Source: Bacteroidota bacterium (lineage in GTDB: Bacteria; Bacteroidota; Bacteroidia; Chitinophagales; Chitinophagaceae). From it: a stretch of 64,000 nt of DNA. The position numbers and the translations under genes are program-made. The notes beneath the pieces were generated by a model, which saw only the letters and a list, made by a program, of their open reading frames with translations, was not told the DNA's origin and made no database searches. Position 1 is the first letter of the stretch; the number at the start of each line of letters is the position of its first letter. Shown here one piece after another: positions 30,631 to 40,100 of this stretch. The stretch spans positions 1-64,000 of the forward strand of contig JAEZGS010000010.1 of assembly GCA_023437225.1 (NCBI GenBank), read 5' to 3'.

Positions 30631-31527
30631 ATGAGGAAGCTTTTAGCATTCGTAGTTCTTGTTTGCCTGGTGTCAGCCCAGGTTTTTGCACAGTCTAAAA
30701 CTTATGTGTTTGCAACTTATACGTATTCCACCAACAATCGTTTGCAGAATCTCGAGCCTCTGGTTGCCCATTTATCGGACAAAGTCGGAATCACGATCAA
30801 AGCGGTAAGTTATCCAACAGTGCAATCGCTCATTGAGGCTCTTGAGAAAGACAGCGTTGATTTCGCTATGATGAACACAAGCGGCTACCTGGTGCTGAAC
30901 CGAAATCACCCTGGAATTGTAAACCCGCTAGTGAACTTTGACCTTGGAGAGTCTGCATCTACAAATTACGGTGGATGTTTGATTGCCAACAAAAAGACCG
31001 GTATCAGGTCCATATCAGAACTGAAGCAAAGAAATCGCAAGCCGTCGCTGTCGCTGGTTGGCCGTTCCTCAACTTCTGGAAACCTTGTACCCCGACTGCT
31101 GTTGAACGCGAAAGAGATTGAAAATCCTGAGGCGATTTTATTGGTGAATTATTCCGGAACTCATAAGAAAGTAGTGGAAGATGTGCTAAGTGGAAGGGCT
31201 GATGTTGGCGGCTGCGGATGTGCTGAAATTGATAGCGCCCGAAAATATATGTCGTTCGATGAAAAGGCGGTGGTGATCGATTCGTTCAACGACATACCGC
31301 TTGGTCCCATCGTTTACAATAAGAACATTGATCCAGGCATAATTCAATTGATGGCGGAGCAGTTAACGCACCTGCATAATGAAAATTTCGCATTGCTTAC
31401 CCGGTTTTCAGAAGGTTGGACAGAATTCAGAGGCGCCAAACGATTTAAAAAGGTTTCGGACAAAGAATACGACGATTTTCGAAATATGTTCGGGAACAAT
31501 GAAGGTCTTTGGAAACTGATAGATTAA
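30631..31527 (+). CDS. PhnD-like periplasmic binding protein
   Basis: 298 residues from ATG 30631, chosen because the signal peptide (RKLLAFVVLVCLVSAQVFAQ) begins there; the frame is open further upstream to 30562. The type-2 periplasmic fold shows FATYTYSTNNRLQNLEPLVAHL, DFAMMNTSGYLVLN, and a conserved SLVGRSSTSGNLVPRLLL loop, as in phosphate/phosphonate (PhnD) binding proteins. No permease or ATPase is encoded alongside, so it may be a sensor input or work with a distant transporter. Confidence 0.82.
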   Translation: MRKLLAFVVLVCLVSAQVFAQSKTYVFATYTYSTNNRLQNLEPLVAHLSDKVGITIKAVSYPTVQSLIEALEKDSVDFAMMNTSGYLVLNRNHPGIVNPLVNFDLGESASTNYGGCLIANKKTGIRSISELKQRNRKPSLSLVGRSSTSGNLVPRLLLNAKEIENPEAILLVNYSGTHKKVVEDVLSGRADVGGCGCAEIDSARKYMSFDEKAVVIDSFNDIPLGPIVYNKNIDPGIIQLMAEQLTHLHNENFALLTRFSEGWTEFRGAKRFKKVSDKEYDDFRNMFGNNEGLWKLID

Positions 31528-31548
31528 ACTCACAAATAACTTGTATCA

Positions 31549-31899
31549 ATGAATAATACAAGAGTATTCAAAATGTCTTTCGCCAGTGTATATCCGCATT
31601 ACATTAATAAAGTGGAGAAGAAAGGTCGCACCAGGGATGAACTTCATGAGGTTATTTACTGGCTAACCGGGTATGATGAAGGATCTCTTCAGTTGCAAAT
31701 TGACAATAAAACGGACTTTGAAACTTTCTTCGCCGAAGCCCCGCGGATCAATCCAAATGCAAGCAAGATCACTGGAGTGATCTGTGGCTGCCGTGTCGAA
31801 GAGATCGAGGATCAACTCATGCAAAAGATCCGGTATCTCGACAAATTAGTAGATGAGTTGGCAAAAGGGAGGTCAATGGAAAAAATCCTTCGAACCTAA
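31549..31899 (+). CDS. DUF2200-family protein
   Basis: 116 residues carrying the DUF2200 signature: RVFKMSFASVYPHYINKVEK, KGRTRDELHEVIYWLTGYD, FETFFAEAPRINPNASKITG, and VICGCRVEEIED. The biochemical role of DUF2200 is unknown. The gene starts 21 bases after the PhnD-like gene, probably in the same transcript. Confidence 0.9.
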   Translation: MNNTRVFKMSFASVYPHYINKVEKKGRTRDELHEVIYWLTGYDEGSLQLQIDNKTDFETFFAEAPRINPNASKITGVICGCRVEEIEDQLMQKIRYLDKLVDELAKGRSMEKILRT

Positions 31900-32005
31900 A
31901 GCAAATAGGTTTTACACACATTGGCTTTTGATCTGGACTTCGGGAAATAACGTGCTTTTCTTAACTTCAGTTAAGAGCTATTATAAACCGGATAAAAATA
32001 ACTGG

Positions 32006-32545
32006 ATGAAAGTGATAAGAAAGTTCCAAATGATTATTCTGGCCATGGTTATTATGGGCATATCTTCTTGTCAAACAATCCCTGACGGCGCTGAGGCAGT
32101 TCAGCCTTTTAATAAAGAAAAATACCTTGGCAAGTGGTATGAGATAGCGAGGCTTGACTTCAAGCAGGAACGCAATCTTGATAATACTTCAGCAACATAC
32201 TCTTTAAATGAAGATGGAACAATAAAAGTTGATAACCGGGGCTACAACACCAAGGAGAACAAGTGGACCCAGGCTATTGGCAAAGCGAAGTTTGTAAAAG
32301 ATGAAGACATCGCCATGTTGAAAGTTTCTTTTTTCGGACCATTTTATTCCGGTTATAATGTCATCGCTATCGATGACAATTATAAGTATGCGTTGGTTGC
32401 CGGTGAAAGTCTGAAGTATTTATGGTTCTTATCCCGTGAGACTACCATGCCGGATGATGTGAAAAATAAATTTCTCAAGATCGCTGAAAGCATCGGCTAT
32501 CATACATCAGACCTGATCTGGGTGCAACATGACAGGCAGCAGTAA
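32006..32545 (+). CDS. blc: Bacterial lipocalin (Blc-like outer-membrane lipoprotein)
   Basis: 179 residues from ATG 32006; the frame is open upstream to 31853 but only the ATG at 32006 gives a proper signal. Lipobox GISSC at about residue 22. The lipocalin start motif KYLGKWYEIARLDFKQER with GxW, the strand SATYSLNEDGTIKVDNRGYN and the late DNYKYALVAGESLKYLWFLS are all typical of Blc. Binds lipids or other hydrophobic ligands in the periplasm or outer membrane, often in envelope stress. Confidence 0.92.
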   Translation: MKVIRKFQMIILAMVIMGISSCQTIPDGAEAVQPFNKEKYLGKWYEIARLDFKQERNLDNTSATYSLNEDGTIKVDNRGYNTKENKWTQAIGKAKFVKDEDIAMLKVSFFGPFYSGYNVIAIDDNYKYALVAGESLKYLWFLSRETTMPDDVKNKFLKIAESIGYHTSDLIWVQHDRQQ

Positions 32546-32642
32546 TGGGCTTGCACCGCGATTTGGCTACAACAAAAGCTGATTTGACTACAACGATGAA
32601 TTCGATTCTGTTCACCTTTGTTGAAACAAATAAATTCATACA

Positions 32643-33407
32643 ATGAGTTCATTAAAAAGAATCGCGTTGATCACAGGTGGTAGCCGTGGCCTGGGAAAAA
32701 ATATGGCATTAGCAATTGCCAGGAAAGGTATCGATGTGGTGTTAACGTACAATTCGAATAAAGAAGCAGCCGACGCGGTGGTTGCACAAATCAAAGACGT
32801 CGGGCAAGATTCCGTAGCGTTCCAATTAGACACCGCTAACGTCACTCAATTCGGCTCATTTATTAATCAGCTTACAGAACATTTGCAAGAAAACTACGGC
32901 ACTGCAAGATTGGATTTTCTCATCAATAATGCAGGTACAGCATTGTATGTGCCGGTTCCGGATGTAACAGAAGTACAACTGGATGAGATCTTCAACATTC
33001 ATTTCAAAGGCGTGTTTTTCTTAACACAAAAAGCTTTGCCGTTGATCAATGATGGCGGTGCTATAATCAATGTTTCATCAGGACTTACAAGGATAACCCT
33101 GATAGGTTCATCGGTGTACGCTTCGGCAAAGTCGGCAGTTGAAACGTTTACGCGCTACCTGGCAAAAGAACTTGGTCCGCGAAAGATCCGCGCCAATGTC
33201 ATTGCTCCAGGTGCGATTGAAACGGATTTTGGGGGCGGACGAACCCGGGATAATAAAGAAATAAACAACCAGATCGCTGGTCTTACGTCACTTGGAAGGG
33301 TCGGTCTTCCTGACGATATTGGCGGCGTGGTAGCGTTTTTATGTACAGAAGATGCTTATTGGATCAACGGTCAGCGTATAGAAGTTTCCGGCGGACAGGC
33401 AATTTAA
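32643..33407 (+). CDS. Short-chain dehydrogenase/reductase (SDR)
   Basis: 254 residues. Cofactor motif TGGSRGLGKNMA (Gly-rich loop, residues 10-21), NNAG at about 97-100, catalytic Ser in NVSSGLTR, Tyr and Lys in VYASAKSAVE, and the ending ITxxGQRIEVSGGQ-type tail (WINGQRIEVSGGQAI). NAD(P)H-dependent oxidoreductase of the classical FabG-like branch, substrate unknown. The AraC regulator that follows 13 bases later in the same direction is the likely controller. Confidence 0.92.
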   Translation: MSSLKRIALITGGSRGLGKNMALAIARKGIDVVLTYNSNKEAADAVVAQIKDVGQDSVAFQLDTANVTQFGSFINQLTEHLQENYGTARLDFLINNAGTALYVPVPDVTEVQLDEIFNIHFKGVFFLTQKALPLINDGGAIINVSSGLTRITLIGSSVYASAKSAVETFTRYLAKELGPRKIRANVIAPGAIETDFGGGRTRDNKEINNQIAGLTSLGRVGLPDDIGGVVAFLCTEDAYWINGQRIEVSGGQAI

Positions 33408-33420
33408 ATACACACAAGAC

Positions 33421-34329
33421 ATGAACCAGCAACACATACACCTGCGGTCTATCAGTGATTTTCACCAGGTGCGGCGGTTGGCTGCGCCTGAACATCCGCT
33501 CATCAGCGTGGTTAACGTGGCAGAGCTTTCGTATCCGGAAGAGACAACGAATTCGAAGATCATAATGGACTTCTATGTGATTTCATTGAAGCGAAATTGT
33601 GGCAAGATTCGCTATGGACAACAGCTCTACGATTTTGATGAAGGCGTTATGTATTTTATTGCGCCTGGCCAGGTGTTCAGTATAGAGCACAACCCCAACG
33701 AACCAAAACAAACAGGCACAATGCTTCTTGTGCACCCAGACTTTTTATGGAATACGCCGCTGGCAAGGACAATTAAGCAGTACGAGTACTTTAGCTATGC
33801 TGTAAATGAAGCTTTATTCCTATCTGAAAAAGAAGAAGCAATCATCATCAGCATAATGCAAAACATTAAGCAGGAGTATCATTCAAATGTTGACAAGTAC
33901 AGTCAAAACATTATTGTATCTCAGATCGAAACCCTGCTTAATTACTCGGATCGATTCTATCAGCGGCAGTTCATAACAAGGAAGATCACCAATCACCAGA
34001 TCCTCGATCGCCTGGAAAAAATCCTTTCAGATTATTTTTCCAGCGACGATGCAACAAAGGGGTTGCCGTCTGTCCAATATATAGCCGATATGCTTAATGT
34101 TTCGGCTGGCTACCTGAGTAGTTTGTTGAAAGTTTTGACAGGTCAAACCACACAACAACTTATTCATGAGAAACTCATCGAGAAAGCAAAAGAAAAGCTG
34201 TCTACCACTGACCTTAGCGTAAGCGAGATTGCATACGAACTCGGCTTTGAACATCCTCAATCGTTCAGCAAACTTTTCAAAGTGAAAACCAGGCTGTCGC
34301 CTCTCGAGTTCAGGCAATCGTTCAGTTAA
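33421..34329 (+). CDS. AraC-family transcriptional regulator
   Basis: 302 residues. The N-terminal cupin-like effector domain (about 30-180) includes DEGVMYFIAPGQVFSIEH. The C-terminal double helix-turn-helix (about 205-300) shows VQYIADMLNVSAGYLSSLLK and SVSEIAYELGFEHPQSFSKL, then FKVKTRLSPLEFRQS, the AraC signature. It lies downstream of the SDR gene and presumably controls it; the ligand is unknown. Confidence 0.92.
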   Translation: MNQQHIHLRSISDFHQVRRLAAPEHPLISVVNVAELSYPEETTNSKIIMDFYVISLKRNCGKIRYGQQLYDFDEGVMYFIAPGQVFSIEHNPNEPKQTGTMLLVHPDFLWNTPLARTIKQYEYFSYAVNEALFLSEKEEAIIISIMQNIKQEYHSNVDKYSQNIIVSQIETLLNYSDRFYQRQFITRKITNHQILDRLEKILSDYFSSDDATKGLPSVQYIADMLNVSAGYLSSLLKVLTGQTTQQLIHEKLIEKAKEKLSTTDLSVSEIAYELGFEHPQSFSKLFKVKTRLSPLEFRQSFS

Positions 34330-34376
34330 TGTTTGAAGTGAATAAACAAAACGAATGACTGTATCAGGGTGTGATA

Positions 34377-35675
34377 TTATTTCGCTTTTTGTTTGAGGAT
34401 CTCAATTGCCTTGTTCAAGACATTGTCTTTCTGGTTGCAAAACGCTTCGGCATCCTCAGGAACAAGAATATCCGGTTCAATGCCCACGCCAACGAACTCT
34501 TTGCCGTTTGGATACGTGTCTTTTCTTACGCAAATGCGTAGGGTGCCGCCGCCGGGTAATGATGAAAGCATAGGCTGTCCTGTACTTCCGCCAGTTGGTT
34601 GACCAATTAGTGTTCCTCTCTTGACATAATCAAAAGGCATTGCAAAGTCTTCAGCGGCCGACCCTGTTTCTTTGCTGATCAATACCGCAATTGGTCCGTT
34701 GTAGGTCTTTCGATCCGTGAACGGCTGGTTAGGTGAAGAGGCCAGGGTATAATAAGCCGTTCCTCCCATGCCCCAAACTTTGAGGAGAGGGTTATGCTGA
34801 AGGGCACTTATCATAGGGTCAGGAAAAGGAGCTGAAACAAAATGTTTCATCATGTAGATACCCTGGGACCCATCGCCACCCCTATTTGAACGAAGATCGA
34901 TGATCAGGCCAGTTGCCTTCATAATGTCAGGATATATCTGATCAAATTTTTCGTTGAAGTTGGAAGATGAGAAGCTCGTTATCGTTAACAGGCCGATGTT
35001 GTTTTCAAGCATTTTGAATGAAACGGCTTCAGGTTCTTTAATTGTAAGTTTTCGCGATACCTCATAATCTGAGACTTTTCCTTTTCTGTCGCGCAAAGTC
35101 AACTTAAGTGCTTCATCCACTTTTCCATTCAATAAGTATGCATTGTATACCAGGAAATTCAAGCCCTGTGGAGTTGATGCTCCTTCATAGGGCAAGAGGT
35201 TTTCACGTACATATTGATGAACATCGATCCCACCTACTTTCAAGATCTCCATTCCTGGTTCGAGCCCTTTGCTGTTTAGTGTGTCATTAAGCAGCCGGGT
35301 AATAAATACCCTGCCGTCGATAAGATCCGTACGGATCGCAGTATATGCAAACTGGTCCTGGTAAAATGAAGAAGGATACCAAACGCTCGTGTGTCCATCC
35401 TGGAGATGAGCAATGAATTTTCTCAATACATCATAATAGGACCTTACGTCCTTTGTTTCTAAAGCAGATGGGATTGTTGCCTGGTAAAGGCTGTCCCAGT
35501 TCCATTTGACTTTATTAATGTAAACGAAGTTATATTTCGCTTCAGACCAAACCTTAGATAAGCCATACAGCTTCTGTGCGTCTGTCAACGTAGTGGCCGC
35601 ACCTGATTGCGCAGAACTGTTCAGCGAAATGAAAATCATAGCTACATAGAGTAGGATGTTGCGGGGCAGGGGCAT
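34377..35675 (-). CDS. Exported S41-family peptidase
   Basis: 432 residues with a signal peptide (LLYVAMIFISLNSSAQ). A PDZ-like region (LEPGMEILKVGGIDV, about 150-175) is followed by the S41 tail-specific protease core: TGLIIDLRSNRGGDGSQG, then ETGSAAEDFAMPFDY with the catalytic Ser in GSAAED, and LIGQPTGGSTGQPML. Lys/Gln partners cannot be placed exactly. It probably degrades periplasmic or cell-surface proteins. Convergent with the AraC gene. Confidence 0.88.
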   Translation of the reverse strand: MPLPRNILLYVAMIFISLNSSAQSGAATTLTDAQKLYGLSKVWSEAKYNFVYINKVKWNWDSLYQATIPSALETKDVRSYYDVLRKFIAHLQDGHTSVWYPSSFYQDQFAYTAIRTDLIDGRVFITRLLNDTLNSKGLEPGMEILKVGGIDVHQYVRENLLPYEGASTPQGLNFLVYNAYLLNGKVDEALKLTLRDRKGKVSDYEVSRKLTIKEPEAVSFKMLENNIGLLTITSFSSSNFNEKFDQIYPDIMKATGLIIDLRSNRGGDGSQGIYMMKHFVSAPFPDPMISALQHNPLLKVWGMGGTAYYTLASSPNQPFTDRKTYNGPIAVLISKETGSAAEDFAMPFDYVKRGTLIGQPTGGSTGQPMLSSLPGGGTLRICVRKDTYPNGKEFVGVGIEPDILVPEDAEAFCNQKDNVLNKAIEILKQKAK

Positions 35676-35840
35676 ACATAAGAATTTGAAACTAAATATA
35701 AGTGGTTCCTCGGATTCTATATATTTTTCAATTAATTTGATCTTTCGCGAGAACGAATAAGTGATACGAATTCAAAACACCATTGCCGATGAGTACTTGA
35801 ACGACTAACTATATCACTAACATTCACCAACAATTGATGT

Positions 35841-36419
35841 ATGAACCCGGACGTTGACTGGTTTTTTTCTAAGCCAACGAAGTGGCAACAGGAATATGAA
35901 CTATTGCGAACAATCGTGTTGCAATGCAAATTAAATGAAGAGCTCAAATGGGGTTGTCCATGTTACACGTATGACGGTAGGAATGTGGTTTTGGTCCACG
36001 GGTTCAAAGATTACTGCGCGCTGCTTTTCATGAAAGGGGTACTACTAAGCGACTCAAAAAAAATCCTGGTGCAACAAACCCCTAATGTACAGGCCGCAAG
36101 ACAATTACGATTCAAAGGTCTGGCCGAGATAAAGAATCTTAAGGCAACGATAGTAGAATATGTGAAAGAAGCAATACAGGTCGAAAAGCAGGGTCTGACC
36201 GCGCCGTTGAAGAATACTGAGGAGTATGAAATGCCACACGAATTTGGAACGCTGCTTACGGAGATGCCAGAACTGAAGGCTGCATTCGAAAAGCTTACCC
36301 CCGGAAGACAGCGAGGATATCTTCTTTATTTTACTTCCGCCAAACAAGCGAAAACCCGGGAATCACGGATAGAAAAATGCGTCGATAAGATTCTTGAAGG
36401 AAAAGGATTGGATGATTAG
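35841..36419 (+). CDS. YdeI/DUF1801-family protein
   Basis: 192 residues. DUF1801 part in the first 125 residues (ELKWGCPCYTYDGRNVVLVHG, CALLFMKGVLLSD, QLRFKGLAEI), then a YdeI-like C-terminal part with LTPGRQRGYLLYFTSAKQAK and TRESRIEKCVDKI. The family is implicated in iron handling or resistance to cationic peptides in some bacteria; no direct role can be assigned here. A CPBP protease gene follows, nearly overlapping. Confidence 0.88.
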   Translation: MNPDVDWFFSKPTKWQQEYELLRTIVLQCKLNEELKWGCPCYTYDGRNVVLVHGFKDYCALLFMKGVLLSDSKKILVQQTPNVQAARQLRFKGLAEIKNLKATIVEYVKEAIQVEKQGLTAPLKNTEEYEMPHEFGTLLTEMPELKAAFEKLTPGRQRGYLLYFTSAKQAKTRESRIEKCVDKILEGKGLDD

Positions 36420-36448
36420 TGTTGAACCGCGCATCATGTGAGAAAACC

Positions 36449-37135
36449 ATGTTAGGCATCCTCATAGAAATTATTGTTTCCTGGTTGATTCTTTGGATCT
36501 TTTGCCGAAGCTCAATATTTGTATTGGGTATTCAACCAACACGTAGTCGGCTTGTTGATTTCCTGGTAGGATTTTTTATTGCGGCGCTTTGTTGTGCAGT
36601 CTATTTTTCATCTTTTACTTTTCTCGCAAATCACAGATGGGCCGTCAACAAAGAATACACATCTTCTAAATTTGTTTCCGGGGTGTTTTGGACATTGAAG
36701 TCGGTACTGTATGAAGAATTATTATTTCGCGGAGCACTTTTGTATATTCTGATTAAAAAGGCCGGTGCAAAGACAGCCTGCATTATTTCGGCCATATGCT
36801 TTGGTGTATATCACTGGTTTTCGATGGATGCATTTGGTAATCCTATGCAGATGGTTTTCATATTTGTACTTACGTCTGTTTGGGGATTTATGTTTGCAGC
36901 TGCATTTGTGAAGACGCGATCCATGTACTTGCCTATTGCCCTGCATTTTGGATGGAATCTGATTCAGACAGTTGTTTTCTCTCAAGGTCCTATTGGCAAA
37001 CAACTTCTTGTTGGTAGCGGCGGTGAACAATTAGGAGTGCTTTTGTCTATCGTTGTTTTTTTGTTCCAGTTGCTTGCAGTTCCGTTTTTAATTTATTTAT
37101 ACATACGTAAACAAATAATTTACCCCAAAAACTGA
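36449..37135 (+). CDS. CPBP-family intramembrane metalloprotease
   Basis: 228 residues from ATG 36449 (a GTG at 36419 adds ten). At least six hydrophobic segments. The active-site motif 1 is YEELLFRGALLYIL (EExxxR), motif 2 FGVYHWF and motif 3 IALHFGWNLIQT, all needed for Abi/CAAX-type metalloproteases. Roles in Bacteroidota are unknown; relatives process prenylated or bacteriocin-related peptides. Directly downstream of the YdeI-like gene. Confidence 0.88.
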   Translation: MLGILIEIIVSWLILWIFCRSSIFVLGIQPTRSRLVDFLVGFFIAALCCAVYFSSFTFLANHRWAVNKEYTSSKFVSGVFWTLKSVLYEELLFRGALLYILIKKAGAKTACIISAICFGVYHWFSMDAFGNPMQMVFIFVLTSVWGFMFAAAFVKTRSMYLPIALHFGWNLIQTVVFSQGPIGKQLLVGSGGEQLGVLLSIVVFLFQLLAVPFLIYLYIRKQIIYPKN

Positions 37136-37169
37136 ACTGTTTGAATTTAAGAACCTTAACTTAAAAAAT

Positions 37170-37520
37170 ATGCAATTCAAATCACTTGCTCCCTTTGTTC
37201 CTTCGGGCAAAAGCATGGAGAGATCAAAAGAACTTTTTCTCGAACTTGGATTCGAGATCACTTACGATGGAGGCGATTTAATAGTCTTTCAAAAAGACGC
37301 ATGCCGGTTTTTTCTTCAGAAATATGATCAAAAGGACTTCGCGGAAAATCTTATGATCGATGTGCGGGTCGACAATGTGCAGGAGTTATATGAAAGCGTT
37401 GTTTCAAGAGGCCTTGAACAGAAGTATGGTATTCGGATTACCAAACCAAAGCAGCAGTTTTACGGCATCGAAGTTAACATGATCGACATCGCCGGTGTTT
37501 GCTGGCATTTTATTCAATGA
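37170..37520 (+). CDS. VOC-superfamily (glyoxalase/bleomycin-resistance-like) protein
   Basis: 116 residues, a compact one-domain VOC protein: LAPFVPSGKSMERSKELFLE, LGFEITYDGGDLIVFQKDAC, FRFFLQKYDQK-like strand, ENLMIDVRVDNVQELYESVV, and GIEVNMIDIAGVCWHF. The metal ligands of true glyoxalases are not evident, so a binding role, as in bleomycin-resistance proteins, is also possible. It follows the CPBP gene by 34 bases. Confidence 0.82.
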   Translation: MQFKSLAPFVPSGKSMERSKELFLELGFEITYDGGDLIVFQKDACRFFLQKYDQKDFAENLMIDVRVDNVQELYESVVSRGLEQKYGIRITKPKQQFYGIEVNMIDIAGVCWHFIQ

Positions 37521-37602
37521 GCCGCTTAAGTCCATATTCTCCATATTTTAATGTCCAGTAATATTCTGAGCGATTAATTTTATTGTAACCTCTATAGCTT
37601 CA

Positions 37603-38559
37603 ATGGTAAAATTTCAACGCGAAGACATACATATCCTGGCAAGGCATACGACCCTCAACAAAGAAGAGGTTAAAGGTTTGCTGAAATTAAATGTCTACAA
37701 TGACAAGCCTGCATGGCAGCAATTTCTTAGCTATCTTTTTCTTAATCTTGGTGTTGGCTTTGTAGCCGCCGGCATTGTATTTTTTTTCGCATACAACTGG
37801 GCCGATCTGCACAAGTTCATGAAGATTGGGTTAATCGAGGTCCTGATTATTACTACAACTTGTCTTGTCTTGATGCCGATGATTGGAAGAATACTCAGGA
37901 GCGTAATACTTACCGGCACATCCGTTCTTGTGGGTGTATTATTTGCGGTATTTGGACAAATTTATCAGACAGGGGCAAACGCGTACGATCTTTTCTTTGC
38001 ATGGACGCTTTGCATTACGCTATGGGCAGTTGTTGCAAACTTCGCTCCATTGTGGCTGCTATTCCTTGTCTTGATAAACACAACTCTTGTCTTGTATTCG
38101 CAACAGGTTGTACGTAGCTGGTCAGCTGTGTATTTGCTTACATTGCTTTTCAGCGTCAATATAGGGTTGCTGCTTTGTTTTCTATTGATTGGTAACATCA
38201 GAGCGGCATCAAAAATGCCTCGCTGGTTTATTAAAACACTCGCACTCGCCTCGGCAATACTTGCAACGCTTGGAATCGCGATAGGTATTTTCGAAGAACA
38301 AGGTCCTGCATTTTTGGTACTCCTGCTGATGACAATAGCGGCTTTTGTGATGGGCGCATGGCATGGGCTCCGGATCAAAAGTGCATTTTACCCTGGATTG
38401 ATTGTGTTATGTGTTGTTGTAATAATTGCGGCTTTTCTTCTAAACTTATCCGACGGCGCAGCTATGTTTTTACTTGTGGGCTTGTTCATTGTTTCGAGCG
38501 TCACACTCTCGATCAGGAAACTTATCGACATGCAAAAAGAATGGGCAGATGCGAACTAA
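37603..38559 (+). CDS. DUF2157 membrane protein
   Basis: 318 residues. The N-terminal cytoplasmic helix-rich part (about 1-40, VKFQREDIHILARHTTLNKE) with LNVYNDKPAWQQFLSYLFLN is the DUF2157 signature, followed by eight or so membrane helices. It is the first of three genes (DUF2157, DUF4401, GDYXXLXY) that overlap or nearly overlap and are a conserved set in many Gram-negative bacteria. Function unknown, membrane-based. Confidence 0.85.
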   Translation: MVKFQREDIHILARHTTLNKEEVKGLLKLNVYNDKPAWQQFLSYLFLNLGVGFVAAGIVFFFAYNWADLHKFMKIGLIEVLIITTTCLVLMPMIGRILRSVILTGTSVLVGVLFAVFGQIYQTGANAYDLFFAWTLCITLWAVVANFAPLWLLFLVLINTTLVLYSQQVVRSWSAVYLLTLLFSVNIGLLLCFLLIGNIRAASKMPRWFIKTLALASAILATLGIAIGIFEEQGPAFLVLLLMTIAAFVMGAWHGLRIKSAFYPGLIVLCVVVIIAAFLLNLSDGAAMFLLVGLFIVSSVTLSIRKLIDMQKEWADAN

Positions 38560-39613
38560 AGATGAAATAATAGAATCGCTGAACAAACTGCAATTGGTGA
38601 CCGGAAGACCAATTGATGCTGATGAATCGGCCATTGCAGAATCAATGCAGAAAAATAATTCTGGGCAATCAATTACAGTCAAGATATTATCAGTAATCGC
38701 CGGCCTTTTGGCCTGTGTCGCCTTTTACGCTTCTCTTATTATTTCAGGGTTGTATAATTCCGCCTCCGGCTTATTGATTACCGGAACTTTTTGTATCACC
38801 GTAGCAATTCTTATTTGCAAAAGCTTGAATAAGATCATTTTTGATACGGTGAGTGTTTCATCATATGTAATTGGATTTGCATTGCTTGGTCTGGGTTTGT
38901 ATGAGCTGAAAGTTGATGAAGACTATATAAGCGTCCTGTTTATCGTCGTGGCATTGCTTTCGTTAACGATCTCTGGAAACTATATACTGTCGTTTGTCTC
39001 TGTCTTGATCATTAGCGGAAGTATTCTGACCTTGATAGTATCCAATCGCGAATACAACCTGATTCATGTGTATGTTTCCGCGATGGCAGTATTCTTAAGC
39101 TATTTGATCGCAAACGAAGCGGCAATCATAGTAAGAAGCAAAGCAGTTTCAAAATTATACGATCCGTTACGTGTGGGATTAACCTTTGCGTTTCTTGCAG
39201 GATTACTGCTGATCGGCACTACCGGGATGCTGAAGGACTATGCTGAACATTTATGGGTTTCTTCCGTCTTCATCTTTGGTGCGATAATTTATGTTTTGTT
39301 AGCACTGGTCACCGTGCTGGAAATAACGAAGGTTCATCATAAGGTCTACGTGTTTGCCTGCGTCCTTTTACTATTGCCGACTATTCAATGGCCAGCAATT
39401 GCCGGCAGTATATTATTGATGCTTCTAAGCTTTCTCGTAAATTTCAAAACGGGTTTCGTTGTAGCTGTAGCTGCATTTATATATTTCGTGTGTCAATACT
39501 ACTACGATCTCAATGCTACATTACTCACGAAGTCTTTAATTCTCCTTTCATCCGGAGCCTTGTTTTTACTTCTTTATTTCATAACCCGGAAAAAGTTACT
39601 GTCGCATGAATAA
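38549..39613 (+). CDS. DUF4401-like membrane protein
   Basis: 354 residues from ATG 38549 (start overlapping the end of the DUF2157 gene by 11 bases; the frame is open upstream but inside that gene). A short N-terminal cytoplasmic part (RTKDEIIESLNKLQ) precedes about ten membrane helices from residue 50. The pairing with DUF2157 and a GDYXXLXY protein identifies the DUF4401 type. Second gene of the operon; it overlaps the third by eight bases. Confidence 0.82.
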   Translation: MRTKDEIIESLNKLQLVTGRPIDADESAIAESMQKNNSGQSITVKILSVIAGLLACVAFYASLIISGLYNSASGLLITGTFCITVAILICKSLNKIIFDTVSVSSYVIGFALLGLGLYELKVDEDYISVLFIVVALLSLTISGNYILSFVSVLIISGSILTLIVSNREYNLIHVYVSAMAVFLSYLIANEAAIIVRSKAVSKLYDPLRVGLTFAFLAGLLLIGTTGMLKDYAEHLWVSSVFIFGAIIYVLLALVTVLEITKVHHKVYVFACVLLLLPTIQWPAIAGSILLMLLSFLVNFKTGFVVAVAAFIYFVCQYYYDLNATLLTKSLILLSSGALFLLLYFITRKKLLSHE

Positions 39614-40094
39614 GTATAAATCGATCATTATCGTTTTAAACCTGCTGATTCTGCTGATCTATTTCAACTATTCTGTATCAACTAAAGAAACGATTCTCAA
39701 AGACGGAAAGCTTATCTTATTAGAGTTAGCGCCTACCGATCCGCGTTCATTAATGCAGGGCGACTATATGACTTTGCGATATAAGATTGCTGCGCGAGAC
39801 AATATTAAACAGTATCCGAAGAGAGGTTATTGTGTTGTGCAGCTCGATGACAGGGGGATTGCAAATGTTGTAAGATTCCAGCGGTCAAAAACACCGTTGT
39901 CTACAAATGAGCGACTTATTGAATATTCATCGCCCGATGATTGGGACATAAATATCGGCGCCGAGTCTTACTTCTTCGAGGAAGGGCAGGCAGATAAGTT
40001 CGGTGTTGCAAGATACGGTGCGTTAAAAGTTGACACTAACGGAAACAGTCTGCTCGTGGGCTTGTATGATGAGCACTTAAAAAGGATCGAATAA
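39606..40094 (+). CDS. GDYXXLXY-domain protein
   Basis: 162 residues with one N-terminal membrane helix (about 7-23) and the family motif GDYMTLRY at about residues 52-59, preceded by ILLELAPTDPRSLMQ. The rest is a periplasmic beta domain. It completes the DUF2157-DUF4401-GDYXXLXY operon with an eight-base overlap to the gene before. No function is established for the set. Confidence 0.85.
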   Translation: MNKYKSIIIVLNLLILLIYFNYSVSTKETILKDGKLILLELAPTDPRSLMQGDYMTLRYKIAARDNIKQYPKRGYCVVQLDDRGIANVVRFQRSKTPLSTNERLIEYSSPDDWDINIGAESYFFEEGQADKFGVARYGALKVDTNGNSLLVGLYDEHLKRIE

Positions 40095-40100
40095 CGCAGA

